Below are positions 31,298-38,126 of a DNA stretch of 42,857 nucleotides, one piece after another. This stretch comes from Plantactinospora alkalitolerans (lineage in GTDB: Bacteria; Actinomycetota; Actinomycetes; Mycobacteriales; Micromonosporaceae), in NCBI RefSeq assembly GCF_015690345.1, contig NZ_JADPUN010000142.1, positions 1 through 42,857 on the forward strand. The letters are read 5' to 3'. A model generated the notes under the pieces. The model was not told where the DNA came from, searched no databases, and worked only from the letters and a program-made list of their open reading frames with translations. The translations under genes were made by a program, and so were the position numbers. How positions within the stretch are numbered: the first letter of the stretch is position 1; each line of letters starts with the position of its first letter.

Positions 31298-32605
31298 CTA
31301 CTGGCGTCCGCCGCCGGCCACCATCGTTGACCATAGTGCCGGGAACTCCGGCATGGTCTTGGAGGTACACGCCACGTCGCTCAGTTCGATCCCCGGGACG
31401 GCCAGTCCGATCACCGCCGCCGCGTGGGCCATCCGGTGGTCGGCGTAGGTTTCGAAGAGCCCGCCACGCAGCGGCCGGGGACGGATCTCCAGCCCGTCGG
31501 CCGACTCGACGACGTCGGCACCGAGCGTCTGAAGTTCCCGGGCCAGCGCGGCCAGGCGGTCGGTCTCGTGGTTGCGGATGTGCGCCACACCGCGCAGCCG
31601 GGACGGCGAGTCGGCCAGTACGGCGAGCGCGGCGAGCACCGGGGTGAACTCGCTGACGTCGGAGAGGTCGGCGTCCAGCCCGTGGATCACGCCGGTGCCC
31701 CGTACGGTCAGCCCGTCGGTGCCGAGCGTCACCTCGCCGCCCATCTGCTGGAGCAGCGTACGAAGCGTGTCGACCGGTTGCAGGCTGCTGCGTGGCCAGC
31801 CGAGCAGGGTCAGCCCGCCCCCGGTGACCAGCGCGGCGGCGAAGAACGGCACCGCGCCGGAAAGGTCCGGTTCGATGTCCCAGCCGCGTCCGGAGAGCCG
31901 GCCCGGCTCCACCGTCCAGACGTTCGGGGTGCTGTCGTCGACCGCGGCACCGGCGGCCCGGAGCATCTGCACGGTCATCCGCAGATGTGGCGCGGACGGG
32001 ACCGGTGGCCCCTCGTGCCGGACCACGATGCCGCGTTCGAACCGTGCCGCGCCGAGCAGCAGCCCGGAGACGAACTGGCTGGAGGCGGAGGCGTCGATGA
32101 CCACCTCGCCGCCGGCGACCTGTCCGGCGCCGTGCACGGTCAGCGGCAGTCGTCCGCCGTCGGCCGCGTCGATCCGCAGACCGATCGAGCGGAGCGCGCC
32201 GACGAGCGGGCCGAGCGGGCGGATCCGGGCGTACGGGTCGCCGTCGAAGGTGACCGGTCCCTCGGCGAGACCGGCCAGCGGTGGCACGAACCGCATGACG
32301 GTGCCGGAGAGTCCGACGTCGACGTGGGCGGGGCCCTGTAGCGGGCGGGGCCGGATCAGCCAGCGGTCGTCGTCCACGATGGAGGCGTGGACGCCCATCG
32401 CGCGCAGCCCACCCGCCATCAGTTCGGTGTCCCGGGCGCGCAGCGGATGGCTGAGCGTCGAGGTGCCGTCGGAGACCGCGCTGAGCACCAGGGCCCTGGC
32501 GGTCAACGACTTGGAACCGGGCAGGCGCAACGTCGAACCGACCGGGTCGGTCGCGGTCGGCGCGGTCCAGGGTTGGAGCGGCCGGGTCGCCGTCAGATTC
32601 GCCAC
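31298..32605 (-). CDS. aroA: 3-phosphoshikimate 1-carboxyvinyltransferase (EPSP synthase)
   Basis: Shikimate-pathway enzyme that joins PEP to shikimate 3-phosphate. The 435 residues begin VANLTATRPLQPWTAP. LPGSKSLTARALVLSA is the phosphate/S3P-binding loop; LSGTVMRFVPPLAGL, ASSQFVSGLLLGA, and DLSDVSEFTPVLAALAVLA and NHETDRLAALARELQTLGA in the second half complete the fold. The frame is open to 32707, but the GTG at 32605 fits the family start. rsgA follows on the same strand. The SRAP gene is divergent, 100 bases away. Confidence 0.95.
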   Translation of the reverse strand: MANLTATRPLQPWTAPTATDPVGSTLRLPGSKSLTARALVLSAVSDGTSTLSHPLRARDTELMAGGLRAMGVHASIVDDDRWLIRPRPLQGPAHVDVGLSGTVMRFVPPLAGLAEGPVTFDGDPYARIRPLGPLVGALRSIGLRIDAADGGRLPLTVHGAGQVAGGEVVIDASASSQFVSGLLLGAARFERGIVVRHEGPPVPSAPHLRMTVQMLRAAGAAVDDSTPNVWTVEPGRLSGRGWDIEPDLSGAVPFFAAALVTGGGLTLLGWPRSSLQPVDTLRTLLQQMGGEVTLGTDGLTVRGTGVIHGLDADLSDVSEFTPVLAALAVLADSPSRLRGVAHIRNHETDRLAALARELQTLGADVVESADGLEIRPRPLRGGLFETYADHRMAHAAAVIGLAVPGIELSDVACTSKTMPEFPALWSTMVAGGGRQ

Positions 32606-32705
32606 CGTTACAGTCTGCCCGGCGACCGGACCGGGCGGCCCACCGGCCCGGCCCTCCCGCTGCGCGGGACGGCCGAACGGACCGCGAGGCGCTAGCGTGG
32701 GCCCC

Positions 32706-33431
32706 ATGTGCGGCAGGTACGCGACGACCCGCAGCGCGGCCGATCTGAGCGCGCTGTTCGAGGCGTACGACGACAGCGGTGACCGGTTGGTGCCCGACTA
32801 CAACGTGGCTCCCACCGATCCGGTGCCGATCGTCCGGATCTCCGAGCGGGTGGGCGGTTCGGTGCTCTCCGTCGCCCGTTGGGGATTGCTCCCCTCGTGG
32901 GCGAAGGACACCCGGGGTGCCGCCCGCATGATCAACGCCAGGGCCGAGACGGTGGCCACCACCCGGGCGTACGCCCAGTCGTTCGCCCGGCGTCGCTGTC
33001 TCGTTCCCGCCGACGGCTGGTACGAGTGGGTCCGCCGGGACGGCGCCAAGCAGGCGTACTTCATGACTCCGCGCGACGGGGAGGTGCTCGTCTTCGCCGG
33101 TCTCTGGTCGGTCTGGCGGGGTGCCGGTGACCCGCTGCTCAGTTGCAGCGTGGTCACCATGGCGGCGCTCGGCGAGCTGGCGCTGGTGCACGACCGGATG
33201 CCGCTGGTGCTGCCCCGGCACCGTTGGTCCGACTGGTTGTCGGGCGACGATGCTGACCCGGCGGGGCTCCTCGCTGCGCCGTCCGCCCAGGCGCTCGCGG
33301 CCATCGAGGTCCGGCCGGTCGGCAGGGGTGTCGGTGACGTCCGGAACGACGGGCCGGAACTGGTGGCCAGGGTCCCGGCCCCGCCACTGGGAGCGTTACC
33401 AGAAGACCCGGTCTTATCGACACTGTTCTGA
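32706..33431 (+). CDS. SRAP-family (HMCES/YedK) abasic-site DNA-protein crosslinking protein
   Basis: A 241-residue protein that, by family knowledge, forms a covalent thiazolidine link with abasic sites in single-stranded DNA. The start MCGRYATT provides the catalytic Cys2 after Met removal. NVAPTDPVPIV, WGLLPSWAKD, MINARAETV, FARRRCLVPADGWYEW and LVHDRMPLVLP are the canonical SRAP blocks, including the conserved Asn, Glu and His. The ATG at 32706 is fixed by the need for Cys2. No SOS box is visible upstream. Confidence 0.95.
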   Translation: MCGRYATTRSAADLSALFEAYDDSGDRLVPDYNVAPTDPVPIVRISERVGGSVLSVARWGLLPSWAKDTRGAARMINARAETVATTRAYAQSFARRRCLVPADGWYEWVRRDGAKQAYFMTPRDGEVLVFAGLWSVWRGAGDPLLSCSVVTMAALGELALVHDRMPLVLPRHRWSDWLSGDDADPAGLLAAPSAQALAAIEVRPVGRGVGDVRNDGPELVARVPAPPLGALPEDPVLSTLF

Positions 33432-33519
33432 GAACGCTCCGGCACATTCGTGTGCACCGATTTGCCACTGTTCGGCATAGATCGTCGTACCGACTTTTCC
33501 ACACCTTTGCTTGAAGCAC

Positions 33520-33549
33520 TTGTCACCCCTCGTGTTCGTGCGATAGAAC
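33520..33549 (+). promoter_or_regulatory. Candidate promoter of the WhiB gene
   Basis: TTGTCA at 33520-33525 and TAGAAC at 33544-33549 are spaced by 18 bases. The region 33432-33550 is A/T-richer than its surroundings. The start codon lies 83 bases downstream, leaving a modest leader. Confidence 0.4.
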
Positions 33550-33632
33550 ACAGCGCCGGCAGTGGGTGTCGGCTCGCACCGGGCGAGCGACGCTCATCGG
33601 AACATTGTCGGTCCCACGGGGGAGGTGGGTGA

Positions 33633-34037
33633 ATGACACGGGCGCGGATGCCACGCCCGCACGAGGTTGCCATGGCGCGACGAGACCCGAGATTGCTCCG
33701 GGCGCTCACTGAGCGGCGGCTCGACGATGCCTGGCGAACCAGAGGGGTATGCCAGAGCGTGGATCCTGAGACGTTCTTTCCGGCACCGAGCGAACCGGCC
33801 GATTCGGCGGTCGCGTTGTGCCGGACATGTGACGTACAGGGGCCCTGCCTGGCCTGGGCGCTGGAGGTGGGTGACTGTCACGGTGTGTGGGGAGCGACCA
33901 CGCCCCGTGAGCGACGGGCGATGTTGGTCGCCTGGCGGGATCAGGTGGAGCGTGACCCGGACGCGGCCGGCGACGCCGGCCCCCCGGTCCGGGACCGGCT
34001 ACTGACCCTGATCCCACTCAGTACGAGTCGTCACTGA
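33633..34037 (+). CDS. WhiB-family iron-sulfur regulator
   Basis: A 134-residue protein. The four Fe-S cluster cysteines are Cys40, Cys63, Cys66 and Cys72 in the C...C-x2-C-x5-C pattern (GVCQ, LCRTCDVQGPC). The turn GVWGATTPRERRAM follows, with A in place of the second G of the usual GVWGG. An additional Cys82 lies just before the turn. WhiB proteins bind the sigma-A region 4 and tune transcription in response to redox state or development. I cannot assign it to a numbered subfamily. A GGAGG seven bases before the ATG supports the start; ATGs at 33651 and 33672 are alternatives. Confidence 0.9.
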   Translation: MTRARMPRPHEVAMARRDPRLLRALTERRLDDAWRTRGVCQSVDPETFFPAPSEPADSAVALCRTCDVQGPCLAWALEVGDCHGVWGATTPRERRAMLVAWRDQVERDPDAAGDAGPPVRDRLLTLIPLSTSRH

Positions 34038-34052
34038 GCAAAGAGCACAGAT

Positions 34053-34105
34053 CGCTGGTCGTCGGCCGTCGACCCCCGGGGGTGGGCCGTGGCCGACGAC
34101 CAGCG
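34053..34105. repeat. Perfect 15-bp inverted repeat with nested palindrome
   Basis: Arms at 34053-34067 and 34091-34105 (CGCTGGTCGTCGGCC and its complement) match at every position. The 23-base loop contains CCCCCGGGGG, itself a palindrome. It starts 16 bases after the WhiB gene and ends 66 bases before the hydrolase, so it may be a terminator or a regulatory site. Confidence 0.85.
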
Positions 34106-34171
34106 GACGTCTTCGGCCGGGCCGGACCACGATCGGCGATATCCCGGTCGGACCTGCCATACAGTGACGCC

Positions 34172-34786
34172 GTGCGCCGCAGTGACGAGATCGACACGCC
34201 ACGGGGGCCGGCTCGGGCGGACGTCGACCTGCCGCACTCCGAACCCGCGACCCTGCTGGTGCTCGGGCACGGCGCGGGCGGCGACGTGGACGCGCCCGAC
34301 CTGGTCGCGCTCCGGAACGCCGCGCTCGGTGCGGGAATCGGGGTGGCCAGGGTCACCCAGCCGTACCGGGTGGCCGGTCGACGGGCACCGGCACCCGCCG
34401 GTCACCTCGACGAGGCCTGGACGGCGGTCGTCGGGGAACTGATGCGACGGCATCGCTCGATCCCGACCCTGGTCGTCGGCGGTCGATCCAGCGGCGCCCG
34501 GGTCGCCTGCCGTACCGCCGGTGCACTGTCGGCGTCCGGTGTCGTCGCGCTGGCCTTTCCGCTGCGTCCACCCCGGGCTCCGGAGCGGTCCCGGGCGGCG
34601 GAACTGGAGACCGGCCTGCCCACCCTGGTGGTGAACGGCGATCGGGACCCGTTCGGTGTGCCGTCGGCCGGACCGCGGATCCGGGTCGAGGTGCGGCCGG
34701 GGGAGCGGCACGACCTTCGACGTGACCCGGTGGGCATCGCCGAGGTGGTGGTGGACTGGCTCCGGGAGCGGGGCTGGACGGCCTGA
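34172..34786 (+). CDS. Small alpha/beta hydrolase (KANL3/Tex30-like)
   Basis: A 204-residue cytoplasmic hydrolase-fold protein. LLVLGHGAGGDVDAPDL provides the oxyanion-loop region, VVGGRSSGARVACR the nucleophile elbow (Gly-x-Ser-x-Gly-like, Ser in RSSG), VVNGDRDPFG the acidic residue strand and RPGERHDLR the catalytic His. This order fits the KANL3/Tex30 branch of alpha/beta hydrolases, whose bacterial members have no known substrate. I took the GTG at 34172 because homologous sequence begins at RRSDEI; the frame is open back to 34082, inside the inverted repeat. Confidence 0.85.
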   Translation: MRRSDEIDTPRGPARADVDLPHSEPATLLVLGHGAGGDVDAPDLVALRNAALGAGIGVARVTQPYRVAGRRAPAPAGHLDEAWTAVVGELMRRHRSIPTLVVGGRSSGARVACRTAGALSASGVVALAFPLRPPRAPERSRAAELETGLPTLVVNGDRDPFGVPSAGPRIRVEVRPGERHDLRRDPVGIAEVVVDWLRERGWTA

Positions 34787-34970
34787 GGACGCGGTGGGAC
34801 GCCCGTTTCTCCGTACCGGGGTGATCGTTGCTCCTTCTGATGCCGGACACCGCACGGGTGATGCGAATCCACTGCGGCGCCCGGTTTCATCCTCCCAGGC
34901 CCTTCCTGGTCCCAGCGGTGGCGAGTCGAGCCGGATTGGCCGCGGCCGGGGCCAGGGACGGGCGGTGGTC

Positions 34971-34996
34971 GGAATGCCTCGCCGGTCGGACGGGTT
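34971..34996 (+). promoter_or_regulatory. Sigma-R-type promoter upstream of sigR
   Basis: GGAAT at 34971-34975 and GTT at 34994-34996 with exactly 18 bases between them match the published sigma-R consensus (GGAAT-N18-GTT). It lies 41 bases before an in-frame GTG at 35037 that would give an N-terminally extended SigR. The layout matches autoregulated p2-type promoters of Streptomyces sigR. Confidence 0.65.
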
Positions 34997-35279
34997 ACAA
35001 CTCCCGGAAGCTACTGCGTACGAGGGGGTCTGACCGGTGTCGACCGAGACACGGAGCCTGGAGCACGAGCGGAACGCCGCACGGCGGCTCGACCTGTGGC
35101 GGAACGGACGGCCCGGCCCATCGCCGGCTGATCGGGCCGCGGTGAGCACCGGCACGACCCGAACGCAATCGCCGGGTCGGGTTTTCCGCGTATCCTCGGC
35201 GGGACAGCCGACTAGCGCCGCGGCGGTGGTGAAGGAGGCCGCTGCGCCGGTTCGGTATCGAGGCGAGGGAGACGCGCGG

Positions 35280-35906
35280 TTGACACGACCGGAGAAAACG
35301 GACGAGCGTACGGACGAGCGGCGGGCCCGGTTCGAGCGCGACGCGCTGCCCTTCGTCGACCAGTTGTACGCCGCCGGCCTGCGGATGACCCGCAATCCCG
35401 CCGACGCCGAGGATCTGGTCCAGGAAACGTACCTGAAGGCATTCGCCGCGTTTCACCAGTTCGAAGAGGGTACGAATCTCAAGGCGTGGCTCTATCGGAT
35501 CCTGACCAACACCTACATCAACTCGTACCGTCGCCGGCAGCGTCAGCCTGTCCAGGCGCCCACCGAGGAGATCACCGACTGGCAACTCGCCGAGGCTGAG
35601 TCGCACACCTCCAGCGGGTTGCGGTCCGCGGAGACCGAGGCGCTGGACCGGCTGCCGGACAGCGACGTCAAAGAGGCGTTGCAGCAACTTCCGGAGGACT
35701 TCCGGCTCGCGGTCTACCTGACCGACGTCGAGGGGTTTTCCTACAAGGAGGTCGCCGACATCATGGGAACGCCGATCGGCACCGTGATGTCCCGGTTGCA
35801 CCGTGGTCGGCGGAACCTGCGGAAGCTGCTTGAGCGTTACGCTGCCGAGCGGGGCTTTTCGTCCGCCCCGTCGACCAGGTCCGCAGCCGCTGGCCAGGAG
35901 GTGTGA
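35280..35906 (+). CDS. sigR: ECF sigma factor SigR (thiol-oxidative stress)
   Basis: Sigma factor directing the response to thiol oxidation. [20 protein letters not shown] leads into region 2 ([41 protein letters not shown]), and region 4 has [20 protein letters not shown] followed by [20 protein letters not shown]. The family's usual start corresponds to the TTG at 35280, 9 bases after GGGAG, giving 208 residues. The same frame is open upstream to a GTG at 35037 preceded by GAGGGGG, which adds 81 residues. Both forms may be made. rsrA follows after six bases. Confidence 0.93.
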   Translation: MTRPEKTDERTDERRARFERDALPFVDQLYAAGLRMTRNPADAEDLVQETYLKAFAAFHQFEEGTNLKAWLYRILTNTYINSYRRRQRQPVQAPTEEITDWQLAEAESHTSSGLRSAETEALDRLPDSDVKEALQQLPEDFRLAVYLTDVEGFSYKEVADIMGTPIGTVMSRLHRGRRNLRKLLERYAAERGFSSAPSTRSAAAGQEV

Positions 35907-35912
35907 GCAAGC

Positions 35913-36197
35913 ATGAGTTGCGGTGAACCACACGAGACCGACTGCCGTGAGGTGCTCACCGAGGTCTACCTATACCTCGACCTCGAGTGCGCCGACGACC
36001 GGCGGAACCTGATCCGGGACCATCTCGACGAATGCTCCCCCTGCCTGCGCGAGTACGGCATCGAGCAGGAGGTCAAGGCGCTGGTCGCCCGGTGCTGCGG
36101 CAACGAGACCGCGCCCGCCGACCTGCGCGAGCGGCTGCGTCTCCGCCTCGCCGAGCTGGTCTTCGAGAACGAGTCCCGGGAGTACCTGGCCGACTGA
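35913..36197 (+). CDS. rsrA: Zinc-containing anti-sigma factor RsrA
   Basis: A 94-residue redox-sensitive anti-sigma factor that holds SigR inactive under reducing conditions. The zinc-binding anti-sigma motif His37-x3-Cys41-x2-Cys44 (HLDECSPC) is present, with Cys3 and Cys11 upstream and a Cys61/Cys62 pair. These positions agree with those I recall for Streptomyces coelicolor RsrA, where oxidation joins Cys11 to Cys44 and releases zinc and SigR. AGGAGGT lies ten bases upstream of the ATG and the gene begins six bases after sigR, so the two are translated from one transcript. Confidence 0.93.
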   Translation: MSCGEPHETDCREVLTEVYLYLDLECADDRRNLIRDHLDECSPCLREYGIEQEVKALVARCCGNETAPADLRERLRLRLAELVFENESREYLAD

Positions 36198-36216
36198 CGC
36201 CTCGGCCGGTCCCGTT

Positions 36217-36233
36217 CCGCCCCCTTTGGGCGG
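36217..36233. terminator. Hairpin between rsrA and bL37
   Basis: CCGCCC (36217-36222) pairs with GGGCGG (36228-36233) around a short T-containing loop, 20 bases after rsrA. Outer TCCC/GGGA bases can extend it. It is short; termination is a guess. Confidence 0.35.
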
Positions 36234-36341
36234 TGGATGGGACGGATCACCGGGCCGGGGCCGGGCCACCTTGACCGCACCACGCGATCGTCGATGGTCC
36301 CCTGCCCCGCCCGGTCCGTCCAGGCTCGGCTCCGCCGATGC

Positions 36342-36416
36342 TCAGGAGTTGGGGCGCTTGCCGTGGTTGGCGGCGCTCTTCTTGCGTGCCTTCTTCTTAC
36401 GTGACTTCTTCGCCAT
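36342..36416 (-). CDS. 50S ribosomal protein bL37 (24 residues)
   Basis: A 24-residue, extremely basic protein: MAKKSRKKKARKKSAANHGK followed by RPNS. It resembles bL37, the short large-subunit protein first placed in mycobacterial ribosome structures and found only in actinobacteria; the ANHGKRPN ending is its hallmark. A clean GGAGG lies nine bases before the ATG. Eleven lysines/arginines in the first 13 residues suit an RNA-buried peptide. Genes this short are easily missed by automatic calling. It is convergent with rsrA and divergent from the biotin carrier gene. Confidence 0.88.
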   Translation of the reverse strand: MAKKSRKKKARKKSAANHGKRPNS

Positions 36417-36618
36417 GCTTGACCTCCCGTCTCTTCCGGCGAGCGGCGGCGGTCATTACGGTGCGCCGCCCTTGCTGTGCTCGCGCCGGGCAATCCTCCC
36501 ATGGCGGCTCGGCCGGACCCGCCGAGGCCGAGCGGCTGGATCGCCGCCAAGGACCCGAGGCGGGCCGTCGCATGATTGGATACCGTTCGCAGGTATCAGT
36601 GACGACGAGGGGGGCCTG

Positions 36619-36834
36619 ATGGCCGAGGAGATTCGCGCCGAGATGGTGGCCAACGTCTGGAAGGTCGTTGCCGCGGCCGGCGACTCGGTGTCCGAGGGCG
36701 ACACGCTGGTGATCCTCGAGTCGATGAAGATGGAGATCCCCGTGATCGCCGAGTCCGACGGGGTGCTCCGGGAACTCGCCGTCAACGAGGGCGACGTCGT
36801 ACAGGACGGCGACCTGATCGCCGTCATCGACTGA
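36619..36834 (+). CDS. Biotin/lipoyl attachment domain protein
   Basis: A 71-residue stand-alone carrier domain. VILESMKMEIPV contains the biotinylation motif ESMKM with acceptor Lys37. The domain is a complete flattened barrel from residue 3 to 70 with no carboxylase partner attached. It corresponds to the small biotin-binding protein encoded beside sigH/rshA in mycobacteria (TB7.3), so the position next to sigR-rsrA is conserved. The ATG is preceded by GAGGGGGG. Which carboxylase, if any, uses it is unknown. Confidence 0.93.
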   Translation: MAEEIRAEMVANVWKVVAAAGDSVSEGDTLVILESMKMEIPVIAESDGVLRELAVNEGDVVQDGDLIAVID

Positions 36835-36857
36835 CCGGCGTGGACGCGGAGGACCGG

Positions 36858-37397
36858 ATGGCCACGCTGCTGGTCCGGCGTGCCGAGCCGGCCGACTTCG
36901 ACGCGATCGCCCGGCTGACCGTTGCCGCGTACCGGGCGGACGGACAGCTCGCCGGCGAGTCCGGGTACGAGCGGACCCTTCTCGACGTGTCGTCCCGGTC
37001 CGACGCGGGTGAACTCCTGGTGGCCGTGGACGAGGCCACCGGCGAGGTGCTCGGTTCCGTCCTGTTCGTGGTGCCGGGCACCCCGTACGCCCAGTTGGCG
37101 GGGGCGGGCGAGGCGGAGTTCCGGATGCTGGCCGTGGATCCGGCGGCGCAGGGGCGTGGTGCCGGCGAGTCGCTGGTCCGGGCCTGCCTGGACCGTGCCA
37201 CCGCCCTCGGCTGCCATGGCGTGGTCATCTGCACCCGCAGTTTCTCCGCTCCGGCGCACCGGCTCTACGCGCGGCTCGGCTTCGTCCGTACCCCGGAGCG
37301 CGACTGGTCGCCGGATCCGGGGGTGGACCTGCACGCCCTCCGGATCGACCTGGCCGGCGTGCCGTCCCCGGTGGCGGCGGAGGCGAGCCGGGGCTGA
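36858..37397 (+). CDS. GNAT-family N-acetyltransferase
   Basis: A 179-residue acetyltransferase. VRRAEPADFDAIARLTVAAY opens the fold, AEFRMLAVDPAAQGRGAGESL is the acetyl-CoA-binding loop (RxxGxG/A as QGRGAGE), and PAHRLYARLGFVRTPERD closes it. The substrate cannot be predicted. I prefer the ATG at 36858, which has GGAGG five bases upstream, over the GTG at 36840. It begins 23 bases after the biotin carrier gene and is probably co-transcribed with it. Confidence 0.88.
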   Translation: MATLLVRRAEPADFDAIARLTVAAYRADGQLAGESGYERTLLDVSSRSDAGELLVAVDEATGEVLGSVLFVVPGTPYAQLAGAGEAEFRMLAVDPAAQGRGAGESLVRACLDRATALGCHGVVICTRSFSAPAHRLYARLGFVRTPERDWSPDPGVDLHALRIDLAGVPSPVAAEASRG

Positions 37398-37412
37398 TCC
37401 GGCGCGGAACGG

Positions 37413-38021
37413 CTAACTCCGCAGCGCGGTCCGGTCCTCGTCGGCTCCGGACGCCCCGATCCGGTCCAGCATCTCGTACGCGACATCGAGGGCGAGCTGC
37501 TTCCGCTGCTCGACGGTGATGTCCGGCCCGCGGAGCGCGAACGTGCTCCCGTGCACGGCGAAGATGGCCAGCGTCGCCCGGAGCTGCCCGGCGGGCGACG
37601 GGTCGGCGCGGGAGAGCACCGCGGCCATCTGCAGCAGCCGGTCCCTCATCATCTGTCCGGAGGACAGGTGCGTGAGCACCGTCCGGTTCTGCTCGAAGAA
37701 CTGCATCACGGTGTGTCCCGTGTCGCCGAAGAACTCCTCCGAGTACCGCTGGAGTATCGCTCGGCGTCCGGCGGCGTCGGCCGGCTGATGCCCGGCCCAC
37801 TCGATCAGCCCGTCCAACCGTTCGATCCGGTCGGAGACGAAGCTGGTGACGATGTCGTCCTTGCTCTTGAAGTGGTAGTACAGCGCGGCCTTGGTGACTC
37901 CGAGCCGTTCGGCGATCTCCCGCAGGGATGTCTTCTCGTATCCCTGCTCGGTGAACAGCTCGAGGGCCACGGCCTGGATGCGGGACCGCGTATCGCCTGT
38001 GCTGCCGGTCACCGGGACCAC
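37413..38021 (-). CDS. TetR-family transcriptional repressor
   Basis: A 202-residue TetR-type regulator. The HTH at about 12-57 reads DTRSRIQAVALELFTEQGYE, KTSLREIAERLGVTKAALYY, HFKSKDDIV, an excellent match to the family. The C-terminal ligand domain is helical and variable. The start is GTG. It is divergent from a DHA2 exporter, and the 105-base gap contains two matching palindromes, so it very likely represses both itself and the exporter until an exported compound binds. Confidence 0.93.
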   Translation of the reverse strand: MVPVTGSTGDTRSRIQAVALELFTEQGYEKTSLREIAERLGVTKAALYYHFKSKDDIVTSFVSDRIERLDGLIEWAGHQPADAAGRRAILQRYSEEFFGDTGHTVMQFFEQNRTVLTHLSSGQMMRDRLLQMAAVLSRADPSPAGQLRATLAIFAVHGSTFALRGPDITVEQRKQLALDVAYEMLDRIGASGADEDRTALRS

Positions 38022-38055
38022 CTTTCCTAATCACTTGACGCGAACCAGGCATTCA

Positions 38056-38073
38056 ACTTACCGTGCGGCAAGT
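38056..38073. promoter_or_regulatory. TetR operator O1
   Basis: ACTTACCG-TG-CGGCAAGT: eight-base arms agree at seven positions around a two-base centre. It lies between the TetR-family gene and the exporter and shares its right half with O2. Confidence 0.65.
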
Positions 38074-38079
38074 AAGATA

Positions 38080-38097
38080 ACTAGCCGGTCGGCAAGT
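38080..38097. promoter_or_regulatory. TetR operator O2
   Basis: ACTAGCCG-GT-CGGCAAGT: again seven of eight arm positions match. Its centre is 24 bases from that of O1, and CGGCAAGTAAG is exactly shared. It lies 29 bases before the exporter ATG. Confidence 0.65.
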
Positions 38098-38126
38098 AAG
38101 TGGTTCGCAACTCAGGGGGAGCGTAG

